Positions 1 to 7,800 of a stretch of DNA of 64,000 bases are shown piece by piece. This DNA comes from CAZOAR01 sp964577985 (lineage in GTDB: Bacteria; Gemmatimonadota; CAZMKB01; CAZNLH01). The translations under genes were made by a program, and so were the position numbers. The DNA lies in assembly GCA_964577985.1 (NCBI GenBank), contig CAZOAR010000004.1, positions 15,296 through 79,295 of the forward strand, written 5' to 3'. Within the stretch, counting starts at the first letter, position 1. Each line of letters begins with the position of its first letter. The notes under the pieces are model-generated. The model was not told the DNA's origin and did not search any database. It worked only from the letters and a program-made list of their open reading frames with translations.

Positions 1-165
1 GATAGTAATCCCACGCTCGCGTTCGAGGTCCATGTCGTCGAGGACCTGGGCACGCATCTCCCTCGGGGCAAGCGTCGCCGTCGCCTCGAGGAGCCGGTCC
101 GCCAGGGTCGACTTTCCGTGGTCTATGTGGGCTATGATGCAGAAATTGCGAGTGTTTTCAAGCAT
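1..165 (-). CDS. lepA: Elongation factor 4 (LepA), N-terminal fragment
   Basis: LepA is a ribosome-associated translational GTPase. The minus-strand frame starts at the ATG at 165 and runs off the left edge, giving 55 residues. The start resembles other LepA proteins: a short leader, then NFCIIAHIDHGKST (P-loop/G1), ADRLLE, and a switch I region ending LDDMDLERERGITI. The LDxMDLERERGITI form is typical of LepA rather than EF-G or EF-Tu. The rest of the gene lies outside the window. A modest purine-rich stretch (AGCAGGG) precedes the start. It follows priA in the same direction with 131 bases between them, a gap that holds two stem-loops. Confidence 0.9.
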   Translation of the reverse strand, partial: MLENTRNFCIIAHIDHGKSTLADRLLEATATLAPREMRAQVLDDMDLERERGITI

Positions 166-227
166 GATATTCCCTGCTCTCGATAGAGAATGGTGAAATC
201 ATGTCCGGTAAACGGATGCATGGAAAC

Positions 228-284
228 GCCCGGACATGAGTCCGGGCTCGCGACCAGATGCCGGGGGCTTTGCGCGTTCCGGCA
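228..284 (-). terminator. Two stem-loops between priA and lepA
   Basis: Positions 228-235 and 240-247 form a perfect 8-bp stem (GCCCGGAC/GTCCGGGC) with a 4-nt loop. Positions 259-264 and 279-284 form a 6-bp stem (TGCCGG/CCGGCA). Read on the minus strand they follow priA and precede lepA. No good U-run follows either one, so they may be a weak terminator, an attenuator-like leader of lepA, or structural RNA. Confidence 0.35.
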
Positions 285-296
285 ATTCAGATAGTT

Positions 297-2750
297 TCAA
301 AAAAATGAAATCGGATCGCGGTCGATGACCAGCGTGACGTCTCTTCTCGAGGCTTTCTTCGTCTTCTCCTTCAGGACACGTACAAACGGGCCGGGGTTCA
401 CGTCCTGCTTCACCTTGAAGAGAAAGTGCCAGCGGTACTCCCCCTTTATCCTCTCCACGAGACAGGGAGCGGGACCGACAACAGCAGTGTCTCCCGATTC
501 GATTTCAAGCGTCACGGCATCCCGGACAGCCCCGGCCGCGGCGGTGACAATGTCTACTACCTTCTCCTTTGCCCGTCCCGACGCGGTAACGTTAAAGAGA
601 TGATAGAACGGCGGATAATGTGCGTCCTTCCTCTCCGCGAGTTCATCCGTTGCGAACGCGCCGTAATCGAGCCCCTCCACGCACCTGAGCACCTTGTTCT
701 CCGGCAGAAACGTCTGGAGTACTACTTCGCCACCCCCACCTTCTCTGCCTGATCTCCCCGATACCTGGGCAAGGAGCTGAAAGGTCCTCTCCGCAGACCT
801 CAGGTCAGGGAGGTGAATCGAGGCATCTGAGTTTACGACCCCAACGAGCGTGATCCCCGGAAAGTCGAGCCCCTTTGTGACCATCTGTGTGCCGAGAAGT
901 ATGTCCACCTCTCCATCGAGCAGTCTCCGCAGTATCCGCTCATGCGATCCTTTCAGGGATGTGCTGTCCATATCCATCCGCGCGATTCTGACGTCCGGCA
1001 ACGACTTCTTTATCTCCTCCTCCACCTGTTCGGTCCCGAGTCCTCTCAATCTGAGCCTCATACCGCTGCACGAAGGACATGCATCCGGGATTCTCTCTAC
1101 ATGGGAACAATAATGGCAGATAAGGGCGTTCTCGAAGCGATGATAGGTAAGGCTGATTTCGCACTGGTGACAACCGGCTACCCACCCGCAGAGAGGGCAC
1201 TGCAGAAACGTGGAATGCCCCCGTCGATTGAGGAAGAGTATCGACTGCTCCGCCTTCTCGATCCTTTCGACAAGCTTTTCACCGAGTGTGTCGGATATGA
1301 ACCACGAATCTTTCCACCTCGGCTCCTCGCGCATATCCACGATCGTTATATCCGGCGTCGGCCTCGATCGATAGCGTCTCGAGAGCTCAATATAACGATA
1401 TGCCCCACTACCAGCCTTCCAGAAAGATTCGAGCGATGGCGTGGCGGAACCGAGTATGACCGTGGCGTCGGTCATCTCAGCGCGCCTGACAGCGACCTCG
1501 CGAGCATGATACCGGGGCGTCTCTTCCTGCTTGTACGTCGTTTCGTGTTCTTCATCTATCACTATGAGGCCAAGATCTTTCACCGGCAGGAATATCGCCG
1601 ATCTCGCCCCGACGACCACGCGATAGTCCCCGTCCCGTACCTTTCGCCAGGCATCAAATCTCTCCCCGGCTGAGAGGGCGCTGTGAAAGAGAGCCACCGG
1701 CTGGTCGATGGCGCTGCTGATGCGCGAGACGGTCTGGGTCGTAAGAGCGATCTCCGGGACAAGCAGTATTGCGCCTCGGCCCGATGTGAGCGCCTTCTTT
1801 ATCGCCTCAATATAGACTACCGTTTTCCCGCTCCCTGATACGCCATGGAGGAGGAACACCTCCTTTTTCTCCATCTCTATGGCTCTCTCTATCGCCTCGA
1901 GCGCTTCAATCTGATCCGCCTCCGGAACAAAATTTTCCCATCCCTCTCCAAACAGGCTCATCGACTTGGTGGAGACTGTTCTCAGTTCCTCTACATTCTC
2001 CACTGAAGCGAGTCCCTTCGACCTGAGCCCCTCGACTACCGAGGCGCCAAAACCGCTATTCTTCCTGAGCGTTGACACCGCTATCGCATCATCGAGACCG
2101 AGCAGATATTCATAACATTCTCTCTGTCGCGTCGACCTGCCGAACTCGGGCGCGCCCGTTCCGTCCCATTCCAGGGCTTTAACCACCTTATGTTTCTTCT
2201 CCCTGACCCTTTCCCCGCCGAGATACTCTTCCAGCGCCACCACACCCATATCCTCGAGGGAAGCGAGCGCCCTCCCCATTGCTCCACGCGTTATTCCGAC
2301 CCTCTTCCGCAGATAATCTGCCGTAATGGGAGATTTTTCGCTCAGGATGGTGAGTATGGTCGTCATGGCGGGATTCAGGTCCCGGAGAGAGGCTGCGCCG
2401 TCCAGGAGCGAGACGCGAGTCTTTCCCTTTCTCAGCAGTCCGGCAGGCAACGCCGACTTGAGCACCATCCCCAGTGGACAGAAGTAGTAGGAAGAGATCC
2501 AGCGACAGAGTTCCAGCATGCGGGCGTCTATCAGAGGGGTCCGATCTCGCAGCTCCAGAACCGATTTCACGTGATCAATCGTCGATGCGCCGCTGAGGTC
2601 GACCACGAATCCCGTCATCGCGCGTCGGCGAAACGGGACAAGGACTCTCGCTCCAGCCATTATGTCATCAGACATCGCCTCCGGAACACGGTAGGTAAAA
2701 GTCCCTTCTATCGGCAGTGGAAGCGAAACGTCGGCGAAGAGGTCAGCCAT
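297..2750 (-). CDS. priA: Primosomal protein N' (replication restart helicase PriA)
   Basis: PriA is a 3'-5' superfamily 2 DNA helicase that recognises stalled forks and reloads the replisome. From the ATG at 2750 the protein is 817 aa. It has the N-terminal 3'-DNA-binding region (ADLFADVSLPLPIEGTFTY), a Walker A (GVSGSGKT), the DEEH box, and a zinc-binding segment with pairs of Cys (CPLCG, CHQC, CHYC, CPSC). The conserved helicase block LGTQMVTKGLDFPGITLVG follows. The frame is open further upstream, but that stretch lies inside the preceding epimerase gene and does not look like PriA. The ATG at 2750 sits 8 bases inside the end of the epimerase, so translation is probably coupled. Confidence 0.93.
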   Translation of the reverse strand: MADLFADVSLPLPIEGTFTYRVPEAMSDDIMAGARVLVPFRRRAMTGFVVDLSGASTIDHVKSVLELRDRTPLIDARMLELCRWISSYYFCPLGMVLKSALPAGLLRKGKTRVSLLDGAASLRDLNPAMTTILTILSEKSPITADYLRKRVGITRGAMGRALASLEDMGVVALEEYLGGERVREKKHKVVKALEWDGTGAPEFGRSTRQRECYEYLLGLDDAIAVSTLRKNSGFGASVVEGLRSKGLASVENVEELRTVSTKSMSLFGEGWENFVPEADQIEALEAIERAIEMEKKEVFLLHGVSGSGKTVVYIEAIKKALTSGRGAILLVPEIALTTQTVSRISSAIDQPVALFHSALSAGERFDAWRKVRDGDYRVVVGARSAIFLPVKDLGLIVIDEEHETTYKQEETPRYHAREVAVRRAEMTDATVILGSATPSLESFWKAGSGAYRYIELSRRYRSRPTPDITIVDMREEPRWKDSWFISDTLGEKLVERIEKAEQSILFLNRRGHSTFLQCPLCGWVAGCHQCEISLTYHRFENALICHYCSHVERIPDACPSCSGMRLRLRGLGTEQVEEEIKKSLPDVRIARMDMDSTSLKGSHERILRRLLDGEVDILLGTQMVTKGLDFPGITLVGVVNSDASIHLPDLRSAERTFQLLAQVSGRSGREGGGGEVVLQTFLPENKVLRCVEGLDYGAFATDELAERKDAHYPPFYHLFNVTASGRAKEKVVDIVTAAAGAVRDAVTLEIESGDTAVVGPAPCLVERIKGEYRWHFLFKVKQDVNPGPFVRVLKEKTKKASRRDVTLVIDRDPISFF

Positions 2751-3774
2751 CCGCCGCCTCGGTGTATCTCTCCCTGACCCCGAGTCCCGGTTCGCGCGGG
2801 AGGAGGATCTTACCATGCTCCACGGTAACACCCGCATACGGATCCTCAAGTAACAGGAGATTTCCGTCGAGGTCGGCACAATCGACCAGGGGAGAGATGT
2901 GAGAGGCGGCTGTAATTCCTATCGAGCTCTCTATCATGCACCCCAGCATTATCCTGAGGCCGCAGGCCCTCGCCGTGTGTATCATCCTGAGTGCTTCCCA
3001 TATGCCTCCGCACTTCACCAGTTTGATGTTTATGCCATCCACCTTTCCGGCCAGTTTGGGAATATCCGTGGATACCAGGACAGATTCATCGACGAAAACA
3101 GGCACGCGTGACTTCCCGTGAAGTATGGCGTATCCCTCCATGTCCCCTGCGTAGATCGGCTGCTCAACCAGTTCGATGCCCAGGTCCGAGAGCCGGTCGA
3201 TCTTTGAAATGGCCTCGGTCACGGTCCACCCGCCGTTGACGTCGACCCTGATCGGACGGTTAGTTACCTCGCGTATTGCGTGTATGATATCCATATCGGA
3301 GTCTGTCCCGAGTTTGACCTTGAGAATAGGAGAGTCCGAGGCCTCGAGTGCCTTTTCTTTCATGAGATATGGGTCATCTATCCCGAGCGTGTATGATGTC
3401 ATCGGTGTCGCCATCGGGTTGAGGCCGAGGACCTTGAAGAGCGGGACGTTCATGATCTTCCCGACGAGGTCATATACCGCCATCAGCACCGCGGATTTCG
3501 CCGCCCGACTCTCCGGAATCTGCTCATCCAGTTCCCTGACGATGCTCTGTATGTCTGTGGGATTCACGCTTATTCGATCAGAGATTCGTTCGATCGCGCT
3601 CTCAACCATCGCGGGAGTCTCGCCGAAATACTCAGATGGGGCAGCTTCCCCCAGGCCGAAACGTCCAGCATCCTCCACACGAACCAGGAGATTCTCGAAT
3701 CTGACTCCTTTACTCCTTGATATTCGGAAGATCCGCCTTGTCTTGAGGATCAGAGGAGAACACGTGATTCTCAT
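2743..3774 (-). CDS. Enolase-superfamily dipeptide (L-Ala-D/L-Glu type) epimerase
   Basis: A 343-aa member of the mandelate racemase/muconate lactonizing group, most like L-Ala-D/L-Glu epimerases and N-acyl amino acid racemases. Visible motifs are the second catalytic Lys in KVKLGT, the metal ligands in VDVNGGW, ELVEQP and VDESV, and INIKLVKCGG near the other catalytic Lys. It overlaps the DUF1611 gene by ATGA upstream and priA downstream. In family knowledge, a DUF1611 enzyme (DgcN) acts with a racemase of this family (DgcA) in D-glutamate catabolism through N-acetylated intermediates. Other members recycle murein dipeptides. The pairing here fits either role; the substrate cannot be read from sequence. 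Confidence 0.82.
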   Translation of the reverse strand: MRITCSPLILKTRRIFRISRSKGVRFENLLVRVEDAGRFGLGEAAPSEYFGETPAMVESAIERISDRISVNPTDIQSIVRELDEQIPESRAAKSAVLMAVYDLVGKIMNVPLFKVLGLNPMATPMTSYTLGIDDPYLMKEKALEASDSPILKVKLGTDSDMDIIHAIREVTNRPIRVDVNGGWTVTEAISKIDRLSDLGIELVEQPIYAGDMEGYAILHGKSRVPVFVDESVLVSTDIPKLAGKVDGINIKLVKCGGIWEALRMIHTARACGLRIMLGCMIESSIGITAASHISPLVDCADLDGNLLLLEDPYAGVTVEHGKILLPREPGLGVRERYTEAADG

Positions 3775-4817
3775 CCTTTTCTCACCACCTTTCTTATCGA
3801 CTCCATCAACATGTCTACACCTGATTTTATCGGATCCGTGACCGGAAGTCCAGTCTCTTCCGCGGCTGACTCGATTGCCGCCACGGCCTCTTCCTCATCC
3901 AGATCGAAACAGTTGAGGGCAATGCCTATCACCGGAACCTTCTTTATATCAGCTATGCACCCTTCGTATATGTCGACCCACCGGCGGAGGCCTGGAAGCC
4001 GCACTCCATATCCGGGAATCTCCTTCCTCGTGGGTATATGGCAGAGTATGAACGCGTCCGGCATAGTACCGTGGATGAGTCCAAGTGTGACACCCGAATA
4101 ACCGGGATGAAGGAGCGAGCCCTGTCCCTCCACAATCACGAGCTCCTTTCCTTCTGACACCCTCAATACCAGTTCCTCCGCGCTCCCCGAGACAAAATCG
4201 GCCTTGACACTGTCGACAACGGCTCCATCTCCCAGGATGTAGACGCCCGTCTGTCCGGTGGTCGCCAGGGCCGTTCTGATACCGGCCTTCCGGGCGGCCC
4301 GATATAGCTCGAATGAGACCGTCATCTTACCAACGTTGCAGTCGGTCCCCACAGTGAGAATTACCGTAGCCTCTACATCTCTCGCCTTTCCCGTTCCGAC
4401 AGTGACAGACGGTCTCGGCCTCCGGATATCCCGGATCCTGACTCCCTTCTCCTTCGCAAGCAAAGAGATCTGCGGATCGTCACTCAAATAATCATGGAGC
4501 CCGCTGACAATGTCCAGGCGACGCTCCACAGCGCTCAGAATGATCGCTCTCCACTCTTCCGGCAGTGCTCCTCCCCTCGGCGCGATTCCGATCAGCAGTT
4601 CCGTGGGTGAGAAGGCCTCGGCCTCTTCGATGGACGCCACTACCGGTATCCCCTCGCCGATCCCGATTATCTCCGAGGCATCCATACCGGCGTGTTCACT
4701 ATCCAGAAGCGCGACGACATTATCGGGTCTGTAGCGGATGACACAGCAGGCCGTCTTCGACTCAAGCACGCCTAGCGATCCCTCCACCAGCACCACGGTT
4801 CGCGTGGACCCGCTCAT
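3771..4817 (-). CDS. DUF1611 family protein (DgcN-like, P-loop C-terminal domain)
   Basis: A 348-aa protein with a Rossmann-like N-terminal domain and a C-terminal P-loop domain whose Walker-like segment reads VGTDCNVGKMTVS, followed by VEGQGSLLHPGYSGVT, the usual DUF1611 signature. DUF1611 proteins are often encoded beside dipeptide epimerases. The characterised case I recall, DgcN, N-acetylates D-glutamate before racemisation by DgcA. Here the gene overlaps the uvrA stop (ATGA) and its own stop overlaps the epimerase start (ATGA), so the pair is likely co-translated. A role in D-glutamate or muropeptide-derived amino acid use is inferred from the pairing. Confidence 0.8.
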   Translation of the reverse strand: MSGSTRTVVLVEGSLGVLESKTACCVIRYRPDNVVALLDSEHAGMDASEIIGIGEGIPVVASIEEAEAFSPTELLIGIAPRGGALPEEWRAIILSAVERRLDIVSGLHDYLSDDPQISLLAKEKGVRIRDIRRPRPSVTVGTGKARDVEATVILTVGTDCNVGKMTVSFELYRAARKAGIRTALATTGQTGVYILGDGAVVDSVKADFVSGSAEELVLRVSEGKELVIVEGQGSLLHPGYSGVTLGLIHGTMPDAFILCHIPTRKEIPGYGVRLPGLRRWVDIYEGCIADIKKVPVIGIALNCFDLDEEEAVAAIESAAEETGLPVTDPIKSGVDMLMESIRKVVRKG

Positions 4818-7687
4818 CTCCGCCCTTTCAGGACCTTCTTGAGATATGACCCCGTGAATGAACCTCGCGTGCCTGCGACATCTTCGGGGGTACCAGCCAC
4901 AACCAGAGAACCACCCTCATCACCACCCTCCGGGCCGAGGTCGATGACATAATCGGCCGTCTTGACAACCTCGAGGTTGTGCTCTATGACTATCACTGTA
5001 TTCCCCTTGTCAACAAGGGCGTGGAGTACATTCAGAAGCGCCCTTACATCATCAAAGTGCAGACCAGTGGTCGGTTCATCCAGTATGTACAGGGTCCTGC
5101 CGGTACCGATTTTCGCCAGCTCAGAGGCCAGCTTCACCCGCTGCGCCTCACCACCGGAGAGGGTGGTGGCCGGCTGCCCGAGCCGTATATATCCGAGACC
5201 TACCTCATTCAGGACATCGAGTTTTCTCCGGATCACCGGTACGTTCATGAAGAATTCTAGGGCTTCACCGACCGTCATGTCAAGGATATCGGCGATAGAT
5301 CGCCCCTTGTATGTCACGTCGAGCGTCTCCCTGTTGTACCTCCTGCCACGACAAATCTCGCATGGGACATAGACATCCGGCAGAAAGTGCATCTCGATCT
5401 TCACCAGCCCGTCACCCCTGCACGCTTCACATCTGCCCCCCTTGACATTGAAGCTGAATCGCCCCCTGGAATATCCCCGCATCTTCGACTCCGGGAGCAT
5501 CGAGAAATAGTCCCTGATCGGGGTAAAGATACCCGTGTAGGTTGCAGGATTGGATCTTGGTGTCCGGCCGATAGGAGACTGGTCGATTTCTATCACCTTG
5601 TCTATCTGTTCAAGGCCCTCGATCGAGTCATGCTTACCCGGCCTGGCTTTCGACCGATAAAAATGGGCGGCGAGTGCCCTGTAGAGTATATCGTTCACGA
5701 GTGTACTCTTCCCCGAACCCGATACCCCACATACCGCGATAAGGAGCCCGAGGGGGAAACAGACATCAAGGTTCTTCAGGTTGTGCTCTCTCGCCCCGTT
5801 GACCGTTATCACACCGCCGTTTCCCCTCCTTCTGGATCCTGGAACCGGAATCGACAACTTCCCGCTGAGATACCTGCCGGTCAGAGACTCCCCGCTTCCC
5901 ATCACCACTGCCGGTTTCCCGGCAGCCACGACCTCTCCACCCTGAACACCCGCGCCGGGCCCGAGGTCCACAATATAATCCGCGGCCCTGATTATCTCGT
6001 CGTCGTGCTCAACCACCACGATCGTGTTCCCCAGATCCTTCAGTCGCCTGAGTGTCTTGAGCAGATTCTCATTGTCCCTGTAGTGGAGTCCGATAGAAGG
6101 TTCATCCAGTATGTAGAGCACACCCACCAGGTTAGTCCCGATCTGCGTGGCGAGGCGGATGCGCTGAGATTCTCCACCTGCCAGTGTGGAGGCCTGCCTG
6201 TCGAGCGTGAGATAGCCGAGCCCTACCTCGACGAGAAACTGGAGCCTTTCTGTTATCCCCCCCAATATCGGCCCCGCTATCTCCTCGCGATTCCCCTCCG
6301 GCCTGTAGGAGCCAAAGAAACTCAGAGCCTTCTTGATCGACATGGCCGTCACGCTGGCGATGCTCAACCCATCCACTCTGACCGCCAGGCTTTCCTTCTT
6401 CAGACGGTCACCACCGCATGAGCCGCACGTCACGAGCCTCACGTATGCGCCTATCTGCTCCCTCACCCTCGCTGAGCTTGTCTCGTGATATTTCCGGCTT
6501 AACCCGGGGATGACTCCCTTAAAAGGGCGTCTGTACTCAAGCGTGTGCTCTCCGCGCCGATATTCAAAAGAGATCTCCTCGTCTGATGAGCCGTTGAGGA
6601 TGACGTCGTGCACATTGTCCGGGAGCTCCCGCCAGGGTGTATCGAGGCAGAAACCATAATGCCGTGAGAGCGATTCGAGAACCGTGTCTCTCAGGTGGTC
6701 GGTCGGCACGCCCCACGGTTTCAGCGCGCCCTGCAGTAATGAACGTCCAGAATCCTCCACGAGTAGGTCCGGGTCTACCTCATGTCTCTGACCCAGGCCG
6801 TCACACTCCGGACAGGCCCCGTAGGGGCTGTTGAAGGAAAAGATCCTCGGCTCTATCTCGGGATAGCTGATGTCGCATCTGACACAAGCGTACTTTTCAC
6901 TGAAGATGAGGTCATGCCCCGATTCGCCCGACTCCTTTCGAGGTGTTCGAGCCTGCGGACCGGCGGACCCTTCCGGTGATACCTGCACAACTCCGCCACC
7001 CATCCGAAGTGCAACCTCGACGGAATCGGCTATCCTTGCCCTGAACCTCTCTTCTCCACTGAGACGATCAACTACGAGTTCTATGTCGTGTCGAACGTTT
7101 TTCTTCAGGGCGGGAGGTTCGTTCACATCATGTATCACACCATCCACACGTGTCCGTACGAACCCCTCTCCTCTGAGCTGTTGAAAAAGTTCCCTGTACT
7201 CTCCCTTCTTCCCCCGCACCAGCGGAGAGAGGATAAGAAGACTGCCCACGTACCCCGCCTGGAGAATCGTGTCCACGATCTGGTCGACCGACTGGCGGGC
7301 TATGGGCCTCCCGCAGTTGTAGCAGAACGGCTCTCCCACACGGGCGAAGAGAAGCCGGAGATAGTCGTAGATCTCCGTAACCGTCCCGACGGTGGACCTG
7401 GGATTGTGACCAGCCCTCCTCTGTTCTATCGAGACGGCAGGCGAGAGTCCCTCGATTACATCAACATCCGGCTTTTCCATTACACCGAGGAACTGCCGCG
7501 CATATGCGGATAGAGATTCGACGTATCTCCGCTGTCCCTCGGCATAGATGGTGTCGAACGCGAGCGAGGATTTCCCGGAACCCGAGAGCCCCGTCACAAC
7601 AACGAGGCTGTTCCTCGGTATCTCGAGGTTGACGTCTTTGAGATTGTGTTCTCTCGCGCCCTTTATGACAAGCTTCTCGTATTTCAT
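4814..7687 (-). CDS. uvrA: Excinuclease ABC subunit A
   Basis: UvrA is the damage-recognising ATPase of nucleotide excision repair. The protein is 957 aa, close to the family norm of about 940. It has two ABC modules: Walker A motifs GLSGSGKSS near the N-terminus and GVSGSGKST near residue 640, each with its LSGGE or LAGGE signature and ILDEP Walker B. Zinc-binding Cys pairs are at CYNC, CVRC...CPEC and CEAC...CEIC, and the SFNSPYGACPECDG and GRFSFNVKGGRCEAC blocks are classic. A Gly/Ser-rich insertion near residue 240 looks like a flexible lineage-specific loop. It heads a coupled run with DUF1611, epimerase and priA, although no clear promoter is visible in the 50 bases upstream. Confidence 0.97.
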   Translation of the reverse strand: MKYEKLVIKGAREHNLKDVNLEIPRNSLVVVTGLSGSGKSSLAFDTIYAEGQRRYVESLSAYARQFLGVMEKPDVDVIEGLSPAVSIEQRRAGHNPRSTVGTVTEIYDYLRLLFARVGEPFCYNCGRPIARQSVDQIVDTILQAGYVGSLLILSPLVRGKKGEYRELFQQLRGEGFVRTRVDGVIHDVNEPPALKKNVRHDIELVVDRLSGEERFRARIADSVEVALRMGGGVVQVSPEGSAGPQARTPRKESGESGHDLIFSEKYACVRCDISYPEIEPRIFSFNSPYGACPECDGLGQRHEVDPDLLVEDSGRSLLQGALKPWGVPTDHLRDTVLESLSRHYGFCLDTPWRELPDNVHDVILNGSSDEEISFEYRRGEHTLEYRRPFKGVIPGLSRKYHETSSARVREQIGAYVRLVTCGSCGGDRLKKESLAVRVDGLSIASVTAMSIKKALSFFGSYRPEGNREEIAGPILGGITERLQFLVEVGLGYLTLDRQASTLAGGESQRIRLATQIGTNLVGVLYILDEPSIGLHYRDNENLLKTLRRLKDLGNTIVVVEHDDEIIRAADYIVDLGPGAGVQGGEVVAAGKPAVVMGSGESLTGRYLSGKLSIPVPGSRRRGNGGVITVNGAREHNLKNLDVCFPLGLLIAVCGVSGSGKSTLVNDILYRALAAHFYRSKARPGKHDSIEGLEQIDKVIEIDQSPIGRTPRSNPATYTGIFTPIRDYFSMLPESKMRGYSRGRFSFNVKGGRCEACRGDGLVKIEMHFLPDVYVPCEICRGRRYNRETLDVTYKGRSIADILDMTVGEALEFFMNVPVIRRKLDVLNEVGLGYIRLGQPATTLSGGEAQRVKLASELAKIGTGRTLYILDEPTTGLHFDDVRALLNVLHALVDKGNTVIVIEHNLEVVKTADYVIDLGPEGGDEGGSLVVAGTPEDVAGTRGSFTGSYLKKVLKGRR

Positions 7688-7734
7688 GGACTACCGTGCC
7701 GCTTGAGTGGTGAGAAATGCCTTCCGCCAGGCTG

Positions 7735-7775
7735 CTAAAACAAGAGGGGGCGATCGGCCAGGGATCACCCCCTCT
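7735..7775 (-). terminator. Intrinsic terminator of the 7801-10143 gene
   Basis: On the minus strand, positions 7775-7763 pair with 7755-7743 as a 13-bp stem with one G-U pair (AGAGGGGGTGATC against GATCGCCCCCTCT) and a 7-nt loop. The stem is followed by TGTTTTAG. It lies 26 bases after the stop at 7801 and separates this gene from uvrA. Confidence 0.8.
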
Positions 7776-7800
7776 ATTCCATTACAGACTGGAACCGTGC

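Noticed and set aside
5387..6421. A 344-codon plus-strand open frame inside uvrA
   Set aside because: It is opposite the second half of UvrA, is Pro/Arg/His-rich, and has no ribosome site.
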